A stretch of DNA of 64,000 nucleotides from Trochalopteron elliotii (taxonomy: Eukaryota; Chordata; Aves; Passeriformes; Leiothrichidae): NCBI GenBank assembly GCA_024734555.1, contig JANPWX010000009.1:956586-1020585 (forward strand), read 5' to 3'. How positions within the stretch are numbered: the stretch's first letter is position 1; every line of letters begins with the position of its first letter. Under the pieces are notes generated by a model. The model saw nothing but the letters and a program-made list of their open reading frames with translations. It was not told the DNA's origin and made no database searches. The translations under genes and the position numbers were made by a program. Of the stretch, positions 11,565-23,427 are shown piece after piece.

Positions 11565-14500
11565 CTGCAGGTGAAGAGATTAGTTCTTAAGAAAAATTGA
11601 AAAACAGGCATCCATGCAAATGTATTTATCTTCCACTTATTTAAAAAAAGAAAAAAGCTTGCAAACAGAAGAAAAACATCCAGTAATACCAATTAAGAGA
11701 GTGCATCTACACAAGTAGTGATGCAATGTTATCAATGAGGCCAGGAGAACCTGGCAGCATGCACAGCTCTCCCAGGGAGTACGAACACCAAACCATTAAC
11801 TGGGACAAACTGCCAGAGCTCGGCATGCTCAGCTGAGCATCTTTCACACACATTTAATCAACATCACCAATAAATGGTAGAATTATTCTCAGCCCTTTCC
11901 CATAATCATAGAGAATGTAAAGCAGAAGTTAGTAAGAGAAGTGTGACAAGGAAATACATTCCTATGTACTGCAAGGGTTTGGTGGAGGAACCCTTCATGA
12001 ACATGCTGCTCCCCAGGTGAGATAGCTCCAAAGTGGCATGTTTGACATGGAGATTGGCAGCAGCACATGTTGAACAGTGCACAAGCAGGAGATTTTTCTT
12101 CCTTCAAGTTTCCAGTTCTATAGTATTTTCATTGGAAATGGAAAATGAAAATTCCAGAAACCTAAAGAAAATGCACTCACACTGTCTTAGCACTTATTGT
12201 ATGTGATCAGTATTATTTTTCCTGATGGTTTCTTGGTTTCAATGGTTTGTTCTACACTGATGACAATGTCTCCTCTGGAAGTAAAATTTCACCTTAGTTT
12301 TGACGTCCAGATTCAAGTTAAGACAAACCATACAAGTAATTGGTTGTTGCTGTTGGATCAATGCAATGAAAAGAAACTTTGCTTGACTTTTGTCTACATT
12401 TGTAATAAATTGTCAGAATATTTAGATGGAAGAATCAGTATGGACAATAACAAAGTCAAGACAACCTAATTCCAATTGTGAAAAAGAAATACTAATGCAA
12501 CTACATCAAAAAGTGCTATATTGCATCTAGAATACTAGGTTCATTTCTGATTCAGATGAAGAATGGAACCAATAGGACAATTAGAGATGTGGAGGTTTAC
12601 ATAGGAGAATGTGGCAGCTTGAGGATGAGTAGAGATAAACTGTTCCATAATTTTGCTACTGAAATAAACTGTGGCATGCAAAGGGAAATACAGTGTCAAT
12701 ATATTGTATCTAAACATATTTAAGTTCTAACTAGAGGAACTTTTCTTGCAGCTAACAACATGACATGAAAATGTCTTCCAGCAGGAAATGAGATCTAAAC
12801 GTCGAATTAAAAACCTCAGGAAATTGGAAACAGAGTAAGATGGACCTACATCAACCATTTTTTTTGGTTGTCTGTAATAACTGGGGCTTCACTTAATGAA
12901 GTAATCTAATTCATCTTCTCAAATAGAAAGTTATTTTGCAAACGTCTACTTGAGAACACAGAGTGGAAAATCATAATCTTTTCTTCCTCAGCAATGGCCC
13001 TCTCACTTCATTTGCCTGAAAAATACTTTCATTGTGATGTCAAAGTGCTTATTCTTCTTTCTATCTGCCCTGAAATACTATAGAAAGGATACTATAATCA
13101 GATGTCATACTTTATGAAACACACTCCAGACAGCTACGAAACTTGAGGTTAAGTAAGTTCAGGTAACATGATCTCCTTCCTAATGTCTTGGAGTAAAGCA
13201 GTAGTGAGAACTGTGGCTCCTGAGCATTCATAAGAATTACACCTTTTTTATTTACCTGCAGAACATTTCCACAAACAATGTCCAGACTATTCCTTCTCCA
13301 CAGTCCAATATTTATTTCTCAGATTTTAAAATTTACCATGTTTATTAGAGAACATTAAGCCTTTGGGTTAGTTCACAAAGGAGTGTCACTTTTACGCACT
13401 GCTGTGACCCACATACAACCTATTTTTTTACTTTATTTGCCCAGAAGCAAACATTTTTTCACATTTCAAGAGGTAGGAGATTGAGAAAAAGAACAAACAA
13501 GTAATCCATTAAATGAATTGTGCATTGATGTTGCCCTATTTTCCCCAGGATATCCAGATTCAACTGCATTTTTAATTTCACTAGAGACCAGCAGTCTGCA
13601 AAGTTAATGTTTGGCTGAAGCAGATGCTGAGAGGTAGATAATGGAGTTTCCTAAATGGAATTTGTCCCTCCTCTTTTACAGCACAACATTTTAAACTTAA
13701 TTGTGCATATGAACAACTCTGAAGATAACTTGACCTCTACGGAAGACCAAACATGGAAAAGAAATAACAAAGTCACTAACAGAAGAGACAGGAAACAAAG
13801 TATTTGAGAAGGTAACCTTCTGAGGTGTGGTGGATAGTGATATAGCCTCCAACTAATAAAAATGCTGGTTGCCATGCATTGAAAGTGGGTGGGTTTTTAA
13901 AGTGATTATTATTATAACAGCCATGTCGTGTATCATTATCATATCAAATCCATCATATCAAAGCCATGTTTCCAAATATGGCATCCTCCCATGATAAGAT
14001 TAATCTCTATTTCTCCCCTTTAGAGTTCAAATTAAACCACTCTCACTTCTACAGAATATCACTGCATGCTGTCACCACAAGGAAACAGTGAAAGGCAGAG
14101 ATACACCAGTCTCTGTGCCCAAAATAAATCCTCTAAAAAGTGGCTGTAACAAACTATGGGATGTCTGCATAGGGATTCTCATAAATAATTTCAACTGTCT
14201 GCTTTGTTGATAGCAATGTTTAGCCCTTCCCAGCACTTTATTGTCTCACAAACACCATTCATTAGTGACACTTCTGTGTTATAAATTATTATCCCTATGT
14301 AAATTCCATTTAAAATATTAATAAGCAATCCTGAACTGAGAAGTAGCAAATCAGTTGAGGAGCTGGCAAAATCTCTGAGGGAGTTCTTGGCTCTCAGTTC
14401 TACCCTCAGCTTAAAGGAGCAAAACACCCATTTGTACTCTTCATGAATTATCCATAAAATATCCTGTCTCTTCCCACGCATTTGTTTCTCCTCTGGAGAT

Positions 14501-15222
14501 GTTCAGGAGAACATTTAAGTCATCTCCAGAGGTGAACAAAAAGGTATTTTTGCCAATAAATAACCAACAGGAACACAAAGGACAACAGCTGTCTGCAGCA
14601 GTGTGCTTCTAGGTAAAACTGCACTGGGCAGTGAAGTGTAACAGGAAGGAGAAAGTATAGTAAATCATCTTAGAAGTAACATTAGTTTCAATGCCAAAAA
14701 CTGGCTGACTTCACATTTTTTCTACATATTTTAATCTAGCACTGCATAAAGGCTTTGTGTAGTATAAACCAACCAATTTTAACTTCACATGTATAGCTCA
14801 TGCATCTTCGCGTGCAAAGTGACTCTCAAACAAGCTGCAAAATAAAACTGAGTTAGAAAGGTTGCTAAAAATAGTAATTTTCAAGCATTTGCAAAATTTG
14901 CAAGGTCAAATGGGTGTCAGTTTTGCCTCTGGGAACAGACAATTCAAACAAACAAAAACCACAAGCCCCAAAGGAAAACAATTGCAATAACTCGTTCAGG
15001 TTACATCTCTTGGTGCCTTACCTTTCTTGGATATGTCAATCAGCTCCTGGTGGATTCGATGTCAAGGCCAGCAGAAGGCTCTATAAGTGACACAGTAAGT
15101 ACCACTTGCCTTGATATTTTGCCTCATGCCCCCTCAACTGAACTGGGTATGGGCAGCCCAAGGCCACTTTATTTTGGCTCTCCCCATGTCACTGTTCACC
15201 TGGTAAGTGTGTTGTATTTTAC
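11565..15222. other. Intron between w35 and w36
   Basis: 3.7 kb. Holds a possible poison exon at 15022-15080 (separate entry). No transposon was recognised; short open frames on both strands lack family resemblance. Confidence 0.7.
15022..15080 (-). other. SYNE1: Candidate cryptic or poison exon between w35 and w36
   Basis: A 59-nt minus-strand segment bounded by an acceptor-like CACTTATAG and a consensus-like donor AAAG|GTAAGG. It is not divisible by three and joins phase-0 neighbours, so inclusion would put a TGA in frame after 14 codons. No nesprin-like residues are encoded, which argues against a normal coding exon. It may be an unused decoy. Purely a splice-signal call. Confidence 0.25.
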
Positions 15223-15385
15223 CTGCTGTTCATTTAGCTTCCTTTGTATCTCCTCAGAGTCACAAGTTTCATAGACGATAGGTTTGGACAGCTCTGACTC
15301 AATGTGGGCAAGCCAAGATCTCAGACTACTCATGTTTTTATCCAGCTGATGCATTGCAACAAGGGTTTCCTTCAACTTCTTTACC
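15223..15385 (-). CDS. SYNE1: SYNE1 exon w35: first shared exon of nesprin-1-alpha-2
   Basis: 163 nt: the first base completes an Arg codon, followed by 54 codons. The giant transcript supplies AG from w34; the alpha-2 transcript supplies AG from the first exon at 18309. Both give Arg-Val-Lys-Lys. Contains KLKETLVAMHQLDKN, the helix-A signature LRSWLAHIESELSKP, and ends EEIQRKLNEQQ. Acceptor TTTATAG, donor CAG|GTAAAA. A reading frame runs on a few codons into the intron. Confidence 0.97.
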
Positions 15386-18308
15386 CTATAAAGAAAAAGA
15401 AATGGCAGTATTAAATACACCCTGAATAAAAATTTTCACAGCATGCATTTCAGGAAGTTTTCAGAGAAACCTCACTTAGATGGTGAGTTCTGTTGTAAAG
15501 TCTTCCTTTATTATACAACAGAAGTATATTATATGTGCATAGAGTCCTGGTTAAGAAAAAACGAGTCCTTACTACTGCCACACAACGTTTTCAAAGCTTC
15601 TGTACCTTTATGAGTTGACTTTAATATTTGTTAAGAAAATTTTTCTGGTTTTTTTTTAGTTTTGGTGCTTTTTTAATGACCTCACACACATCAAACCCCC
15701 TTAACAATATAAGTAGTTTAGTGGTAAAAAATCTGGGCAATCTGAAAATCTGTCTACAATGGGATGGAAGTCAATACAATTATACTGAAAGACTGCCTCA
15801 GTCCTCATCATGAGACTATCTCATAACACAGCTATGTATGTGGGCTTGGGGAGATGGTAAGAGAGCACCCACTGAGGGCACAACCTCCTTGTCAGCCGTG
15901 GTTCTGCATACAATGTTTTGTGGGTTTGAACTAACTGGAACTTGTTTGCAGGGTGACCAAGAAGGTTGGTTATCACCCTTCTGGAAGTCACATACAACTT
16001 TTCAATCTCTGACATTATTTAAAAGGAGTGAATTCCTGCCCATTTTCTGCTTATATTTTCAAGGCTCTATGCTACTGATCTTTTGCAGGCCTGCTGGAGT
16101 GGGAAAGGGAACAATGAGTCATGTCAGCCCTGTGGAGAAGCAATGTCACTGGATCATGTGCAAGACCAAGCTGTGGACCAGGATTTTTTTGTTCGCAATT
16201 GTGTGGTACTCTAATCTCTGTGCTGGATTTCACCTATATTTTGCCTGCAACAACTATAAAGGGTCCATCATTCAAAAAGTGCCCTCTGCCCCAGGCAAAC
16301 TGCACAGGAGTACATCCCTGACAGAGCATAAAACAGTCTGGGCCAGCTACCACTGTTTTCAGACACATGATCTAAATTACTTCAGAGAGAGAAAGAAAAA
16401 CAGCATGACATACTAAAAGAACACTCCAGCCAAACCCAAACCCTACAACATCCTTCCTGTCCCCCCACTACATCTACCCTTAACACTGTTCTTTTTTTTT
16501 GTACTGAGTTAAACATAACTGGTTCCCTGCCCATGGTACAAATAGAAACAAATAAACAAGTGCTTATTTGGGTCCGGTGAGATTATTTTTTTTTTACTGA
16601 ACTGCAGTAGAGTGTTGTGCCTCCAGCTACACTGAAAACATATCCGTGATCAAATAATAGATGCTATCCAGCATGTCTGAGAGCTTTCCTTCTGAATTTC
16701 AGAAAGCAAAGTTGCCTATGATCTAAAAGCTCTGCTTAAGAGACAAAGGTCAAATTCTAAATCAGTTAGGTGGGATCCCTCACCAAGTGTAATTTTGATG
16801 TTTTGAGATTTCACTTGCAAGATTGTGTTTAAAATGTTAATGATTCCAATAATAATTTCCTGCTTTTGTTGCAGCACTAGGTAGCACAGTAACTGCCTAT
16901 GTTGTAGTGAAAGACTTTTCTCCTTGATAGCAAAAATTCTGCACTGGAATCAAAAGGTTGAAACCATGACACAGTTTGTTTGAAGGCTGTTTTTCATAAA
17001 ACACACACCCCAGTCTTGTTACTTGTACAAATACTTAAACTCTCAGAAAGGAAAATACAGCAGAATTCAATTGTTTTCATGGTTACTGATGAAAAATCTA
17101 ACAATTTGAATGGACTGATGATACTTATTTTTTCAGGTTCCAATTAATGTGCCTCAATTTCCCCAAGAAAGCAATAACTTTAGATTGTCTATTAATAATG
17201 TCTATTAGTCTACATTGGGCAAAGACAGTGGGAAAACAACTTGGAGCTAAAACTGAGCACAGATATATTTAATTATATATTTAAATCCTAAAGAAGAAAG
17301 TCTTAGATTCCACTTAAATCTAAAGGGGAACAACCCTGTAAGTACAGAAAAATGCATCATATAGAAGTCATAACTACTGCATTAGTCATTTAGACAGCTG
17401 CTTACTAATATTAAACTTAAAATCAACATGAAAAAACTCAGTAAGAGCATGTTGGCTAAGTCTGTACAGTAGACACCAGAAAGCACAAAAGGTGTTTTTT
17501 AAAAAAAATCTACTTGGAACAGTAGACAAAGTTTTAAAGAAACACTAAAATAGTAAAAAAAATGTTGAACTATTAAAATCAGCTTTGAAAAGATCAGCTT
17601 AAAAATAATCCTTTTATGAGTAAAAAAGTATTTTTTCCTAAGAACAGTACTACTGTGTAATAGGACATCAGTAAAGCCAGTTATATTTACTACTCCAATC
17701 AGTTTGCTCTTTTTCAAAGACTGAATTTCTAGAATTCTGAACAACAGCTAATTTCTACAGAAGATAATGAGAAAACAGAAAAAGAGAAACTGAATCAAAA
17801 ATCCAAGATGGTGTAGGCTGAGTTCAAGTATTACATGCAGTTACAAAACAGTCATTAATATCAACAGGACAGACAGGCTTTGGTAAATTAAGTCTGAAAT
17901 ACTTTCTTAACAGCTTCTTTCCTTCTCTGCCTTTTGCTTGTAGTCATGCCCCTTTGACGACACAAATGTCAAGCAGACAGATATAGTCTGTTTATTCTCA
18001 TGTGTGTACATGCTCTTGTATTTGAAAACAGCAGTAAAATCAGTTCACAGTTTCTCTCAGACAGCTAAGAGATTTTACTAGCTCTAAGTCTCCAACACTA
18101 TGAGAAAAATTATTCCAGGATCCAAAAGTACTAGCTGTAAAACAAAGTATGCTGTTATCAATGTCAACTGTTTTTCAACTGAGCAGAAAACAGTAATTTC
18201 TAGCTATAGTACTGATTTCTACATATCAATATTTCAGTTAGTTTTGCAGCAAGCCAAGACTTCAGAAAGAATAGTATCAATCAAAAGCAAACAAAAATAG
18301 CTGCCTGC

Positions 18309-18400
18309 CTTGTGATATCACAGTTACAGTCTGGGAGGTCTGAATCCACACTGTTGTCCTCTGCCATCCTCACAGCATGCAAGTCTTCCACCACAACCAT
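18309..18400 (-). CDS. SYNE1: Alternative first coding exon of nesprin-1-alpha-2
   Basis: 92 nt of coding from an ATG at 18400 (read leftwards): 30 codons plus AG. The product is MVVVEDLHAVRMAED followed by an acidic, Cys-containing stretch ending PDCNCDIT-(R). As I recall it, this is almost the same as the unique N-terminus of mammalian nesprin-1-alpha-2, the muscle isoform at the nuclear envelope. Splicing AG to the first base of w35 gives Arg and continues in frame. The donor is AAG|GCAGGC, a GC-type site; no nearby GT keeps frame. The first ATG has a weak context (T at -3, G at +4); codon 12 is a second Met with A at -3 and G at +4. The frame stays open upstream to 18532, but the resemblance starts at the Met given here. 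Confidence 0.92.
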
Positions 18401-18700
18401 GAAATTTTCCAGTATTAAAAAGAAGAACTTCCACTCCCAAAGCCTGCAAACACTGTTCTTTTGGCGGGGGGAGGAAAGGGGACACACACTTTGGTGGGCA
18501 GTACTGTACAGAAAATGTTTCACGGCAAACAAATGTTACCAGCCGTTGCTTGATAACATGACACTGGATGGTGACAAGTGGTCATGTTTCTAAATAAAAC
18601 TTGCATTCATCAACATGTGCCAGATTTGATCTCCAGGAATGTGGACTGGGAGTGGTAGGGGAAAGGATGAAAACACATACAAAACCTTCTTTGCAAAGCC
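18401..18700 (-). promoter_or_regulatory. SYNE1: Presumed internal promoter / 5' UTR region of nesprin-1-alpha-2
   Basis: Directly upstream of the alpha-2 first exon. Visible motifs: MCAT core CATTCCT on the minus strand (18635-18641), E-box CACATG on the minus strand (18614-18619), and an A/T-rich MEF2-like site CTAAATAAAA (18590-18599; one mismatch to YTAWWWWTAR). These three lie within about 55 nt. The MCAT (TEAD), E-box (MyoD family) and MEF2 combination is typical of muscle promoters. No clear TATA box. Such short motifs occur by chance, so promoter function is inferred from position and the known muscle expression of this isoform. Confidence 0.45.
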
Positions 18701-20239
18701 TGAGCAGATGCAGCAATAACACTGTTTTCCGGCTGTAAACAATGGCAACTTTTTTCACAAGGCTGACATGACAGAAAAATTCATCTGAAAGGATTGCAAG
18801 GTTCTAGAAGGGAAAAAAATGCAAGTCTCTGATGCAGAGACAATTCTGCAGCTGTCACTTCTGTAGTTACAGACCTTCTCTAAACAGAGCGGCAATTGAG
18901 AGAAAGGGTAATGGAACAGAATGTGACAAAGAAGGATGCTTTTACAGGTGACTGGACAAGTTTCACCACACAGTATAAAACTGACAGGTCAAGATTCAGA
19001 ATGGACATATATTACCATAATACAAGACTAAAGCATTTTCACACATAACTTTCTATTACTTCACCGCTGTAGGAAACAAACCACTAAGAAAATAGCCCCA
19101 GGGAAGGGATTACTATAGCATTGCAGAAAAGTCTGCAGGCTCTAATAATTTATTAATACTGTCAGGCATCCAGAACGTGAAAAGATGTATTTTATACTCA
19201 ATACCAGGACAACTAATCTGCCTTTACTAGCTGAATGAAGCAAAAATTATGTTACACGATACACACCAAATTCCAAAATATTGTAACAGAAACACATGCC
19301 AATTTATAAGAACACATTCTAAAGGGCCTCTGGAGCCTTCTAAAAAATTACGTTGGGCGAGGTCAACCCTTTTGTCCATTCATAATTAGACATCAATACA
19401 AGCATTTTGTGCACACATTAATCACCAGCTTGAGTTTTAATGATTTCCAGCCTAAGATACAGCTGAACTACCGAAATTTTCATAGCCCAGCATCAAACCT
19501 TTCCACAATTTACTTCCAAATTTCAGCAAATCTGCAGTTTTTTCACTTCAGTGAGCACTGGAATGTAAAGAGTTATATGTTTATTTGCATACAATAATGT
19601 TGAGCATGCCAGTTAAGAAGGTAAGTTGAAATTATCTGGAAATAGAAGTAAATAATATTTTACATACATTAGTTTAGAACTAGGACTTGACACTTCATGA
19701 TAACAGAATGAAAGGTTTTAAGTGCATATAATATTGCATCTTTTGCCTCCCCACCCAAGAATGATAACAAATCCTAAATTATAAAATACATGAGCTATTT
19801 ATTTAATTAATGAAGTGCAAAACTGTGAGAAAATTATTGTTGGTAATGGAAGGGAGGCTGTAGCACAGCTAAACAGAAAGTGTTGAAACAAATAAATAAT
19901 TTTCTTTACATATCAAACAACAATCCTGTATTTTTTCAGTTCTGAAAATTGCTGTTATACTTTTGCCTGTGAATAAAAAGTGTCTTTAAGCCCTGTGTGT
20001 ATATGTCTACCTGCAGTTACTCTTCTCCATCTGCAAGAAAAAGGATCTGACAGAAAACTTTGAACACTTAGTTTTGGACCTGCTCTTCTTGAAATCCAAA
20101 CTACAAAGGCACTGTTTTGATTCCTCTGTCAAGAAATTTTTAGAAAAACTACATCCAGTTTTAAGCACCATGTAAAGTAAGATGTTACTAGAGCAAGGCT
20201 CACTAAATCTGACTGCAACTGATTCTATACTGTAGAAAC

Positions 20240-20278
20240 ACAGAACTGTTAAGTCCAACTGTTAACCTAGCACCATCA
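20240..20278 (-). mobile_element. CR1 3'-end fragment
   Basis: Plus-strand text AAGTCCAACTGTTAACCTAG matches the reverse complement of the conserved CR1 3' end used across birds. Only about 40 nt survive, so the insertion is old or heavily truncated. Confidence 0.55.
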
Positions 20279-20504
20279 TCCTTTTATTATAATGAAGTTT
20301 TTAAATTACTCTTCTTGAAAAAATGTTGTCCTGTACCATAAAGTAAAACAGGAAAGTGAATTTCACAGAAATGTGTTGATGGTTAAAAATAAACCTATTT
20401 CAGAATTTATGATGAAAAGGCAGACAACAAAGGATTTAAAATGCATGACATCCAGCATATTAATCTGTCCCACTCAAAACTTAGAAACAAAACAACTGTC
20501 TTAC

Positions 20505-20671
20505 CTGGCTGCAATAAGATCTAGAAGATGCTGCCACCTGTCATTGATCTTGCCAAGTTTATACTCAATCTCTGATGCCTTACTCTCATGGCTGGCTTTA
20601 GCAAGCCTCTCTCCCAACTGCTGAAGCTGGATTTTGCTCTTCTGGGCGACAGCAATTTCCTCTTGATAATC
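20505..20671 (-). CDS. SYNE1: SYNE1 exon w34: helix B/C of a spectrin repeat
   Basis: 167 nt: 55 codons plus AG (Arg with w35). Acceptor CTGTCTAG, donor CCAG|GTAAGA. Contains DYQEEIAVAQKSKIQL, ERLAKASHESKASEIE and the helix-C signature KINDRWQHLLDLIAA. This is the last exon of the giant isoform upstream of the alpha-2 start, so it is absent from alpha-2. Confidence 0.96.
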
Positions 20672-21170
20672 CTAGACAGTAAAGAGCAATCAGAAGACAG
20701 GGTACTTACTCTAAATATACATTATATATCTATATATATTCTAATATACATTCTATACGCTACTAAAGGAATAGTGCAAAAATACAAGTGAATGGTGTTT
20801 TTTTAGTTGATTGGTACAGTGGAGTGACAACCTCTTATATATTTGATGGATAAACAAAAACAACTACCAGAAGAATGAAAAAAACCTATCCAAAACAACC
20901 CAAACTACAATGACTTCTATAAATATGTTATAATTTATCTCATTACAGGCAACTTTGACTGGACGCTTAGTAAAGATTCAGATGCCTCTGACTTTGCATT
21001 CACTTAATTTTCTGATATTCTGGGAGGTTCTATCTCAAGAAAGACAGGAAAATGTTGCATAGTGAGAGAACACAAACACCAGAACACATCAGGGTAAGGT
21101 AAAACTATCATTTCAGCTAATTCACAAACATGTAAACAGTCAAAGAAGAGTATGCAAGTGTACACTATAC

Positions 21171-21329
21171 CTTTTTAAGTTTCTCAATCATTTCTTCTAT
21201 GAGGATGTCCCCATTTTGTGACACCTTGCTTTCCATTTGCGTCAGCCATTCACAGAGCTCCTTGTTCCTCTCACTGAAGACAGCCCACTCATTCAGCCTC
21301 TCACTAACTTGTTGTTGACGCAAGGAGAC
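21171..21329 (-). CDS. SYNE1: SYNE1 exon w33: helix A of a spectrin repeat
   Basis: 159 nt, 53 codons, phase 0 both ends. Begins VSLRQQQVSERLNEW and has the helix-A signature KELCEWLTQMESKV, then DILIEEMIEKLKK. Acceptor TTTAAG, donor AAG|GTATAG. It is reached from w32 through a GC-AG intron. The intron that follows (20672-21170) is 499 nt with no feature. Confidence 0.96.
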
Positions 21330-23271
21330 CTTAAACCATTTGCAAAGAGTAAATGAAACTAAAATAGCAAATGCATTTAATTCATGCTTAAAACACTTGG
21401 TGCCCCAATGTGAATTCCTCTAGCCTTGAAAAAGTGTTGCAGCCACTTAGTTGTCATTGAAACAAACTGAAGCTGTACAGCAAAAAAATTGTGTGACTGC
21501 CTGTAAGTTCAGGGGTAGGCGCTGATCTCAGATTTCCTGTTAGTTACATCCTATGCACAGTGACAAGCACCCAAACGTTAAGCTCAGCAGTCTGTCAGGA
21601 TCTTATTTCATAACGTCTCAAACACTAAGTTTTCATTAGAAGATAAATTGTATTTTCTTACAATTCTTGCCCACTTATAAAATTTTATAAAACAAATTAG
21701 TTTAATTTTAGTCTAAGAGACTAAATGAAAAAGAAAAATGCTTCACCAACGTATAAAAAATAATAGATACAAATGCAGTACAGGCCAAAGTCCAAAAGTC
21801 TGTGCTATTTGTGCACAAGCACATGAATACAAAGCTAAATCCAAGATACACTGTATTTTGCAAAAGTAATTTTTTACTTGAGTCTCAATACACTAATTTC
21901 ATAGATGACTATTTCCTGTGTATAGGCATGGCACCTTGAGAGAGGTGTGCCCTGACAGGAAAGATTGGGCACAACACATCAAATGAACAAATGCTGCAGT
22001 TAACACGGAAGGAAGGAAAACATTACTACATTTAAGAAATAGCTGTAACTGTGGTACCATCTCAGACTGCAGGGACAGAGCAAGATGGACACTGAAATCA
22101 AAATAGCAGCACATACTAAGCAGCAAAGTCATCTCTCCAGTTTCAGACACTGGTACAACTACTTACTTGCTCACCACTGTGACCTGGGTTATTTCTGACT
22201 TTGTATCATAATTTCAGCTGAAAAGATGAAGCTCTTTCACAAATTAAAGTGATGAGTTTTTTAACTACTGCGTTAGCTTGAACAGGGGCATACACGTGAT
22301 CTCTCATTTCCTTTTTGTGGTTCTGAACTTGATGACAGCTTTCCGGAAATAAGCAGCAGATGAACAAAGGGTTGCATCCTGAAACACTCAGCATGCTCAA
22401 AACTAAGATACTCCTTTACTTGTCTCCTACTTTTACCATAAACATACAAGAGACTGACTCATAATTCATTCATACAAGTGACTGAATCATAATTTAGATG
22501 TATCTACATTTAGATATATCTTACATAATAAGAAGTTCTGTGAAGCATTTTTCCTACTTTGGGGGTGTTTTTGAAGTCTTCACAGGTACTTTACATGAGG
22601 TAACTATTTCAAGTTAGCCCCATCATATCTGGACTGCAATCTGTACTGAACCACAGAAATGACATCAGGATAATCTGAAAAGCTGGGTAAGGAAGACCCT
22701 GCTACCTGGAATGCAAATCAGAGGCCAGAAGCATACTAATAGCATGATATATCTGAAAAAATTAAACAATACCCCTCAACTCATTTTGCAGGCATGCAAG
22801 TCACCCCTCAGACTAAAAGAAATGCAGACACTGAGGTCTGAAGAAGGAGAAGCTATCAGCAGAACTGAAGGTATAATAGGGCAATGTTGAATGGAGAGGG
22901 GACATCTTTTCTGAGCACAGGTCTTCCACCAAAGCAAAGTGTAACTGCATAATTTCTGTTTTCTCCCAGCCAGCCATGCCAAGTCCCAGAGCTCACTCAC
23001 AGTGTGACTCTTTTGTTGATTTTTCAAGGCTGTCTAAATATGACCTCACAGACATTACAAAGTTCAAGAAATCTAGAAGCACTAGCAGTAACTAAAGGAA
23101 TATGTCAATGAATGTTTCCCCTGACTCAGAAAACACTGAGCCTATATTCACTTTTGAATATAGGCGTGTCTACATCAATCTTTTCTAAACGCTGCCACTT
23201 GGATTCAGTTTTTTTCCCAACACTTTTTCAGTCTGCATACTGCTCCCATCAGTGCTCAGTGCTGTACTTGC
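21330..23271. other. GC-AG intron between w32 and w33
   Basis: 1.9 kb. Its donor is CAG|GCAAGT at the right end and its acceptor AAG at the left. No repeats recognised. Confidence 0.8.
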
Positions 23272-23427
23272 CTGGTGGCACAGCTCCTCCCACTGCCTGT
23301 GCAGGAGTTCTATTCGTTCACTCAGGATTGAGATATCATCTGTGCTGATATATACAGACAGGGTCTCCTTCAGCAGGGAGAGGTGTGCAAGGTCATCTGT
23401 CCAGCCTTCAACAGCATTCTCTAACTC
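23272..23427 (-). CDS. SYNE1: SYNE1 exon w32: spectrin repeat, GC donor
   Basis: 156 nt, 52 codons, phase 0. Begins ELENAVEGWTDDLAHL, has ISTDDISILSERIEL and ends LLHRQWEELCHQ. Acceptor TTTCAAG. The donor is CAG|GCAAGTAC: the nearest GT, four bases later, would shift frame relative to w33, whereas cutting before GC gives Gln-Val and continues exactly as in the family. The rest of the donor matches the strong consensus that GC sites usually need. Following the GC cut is therefore required by both phase and homology. Confidence 0.96.

Larger units (their letters stand above)
15386..20504. other. Largest intron (5.1 kb), hosts the alpha-2 first exon
   Basis: The longest intron in the window separates w34 from w35 and carries the alternative first exon of nesprin-1-alpha-2 (18309-18400) with its presumed promoter. 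A plus-strand open frame of 192 codons at 15838-16416 has no recognisable domain and no supporting signals. A CR1 3'-end scrap lies at about 20240-20278. The remainder is featureless to inspection. Confidence 0.8.

Noticed and set aside
15050..15274. Short peptides on both strands (for example RIHQELIDIS minus, CLDIL plus) faintly like a ubiquitin-conjugating enzyme.
   Set aside because: The two fragments are on opposite strands, out of order and with stops; the resemblance is too short to support a retrocopy.
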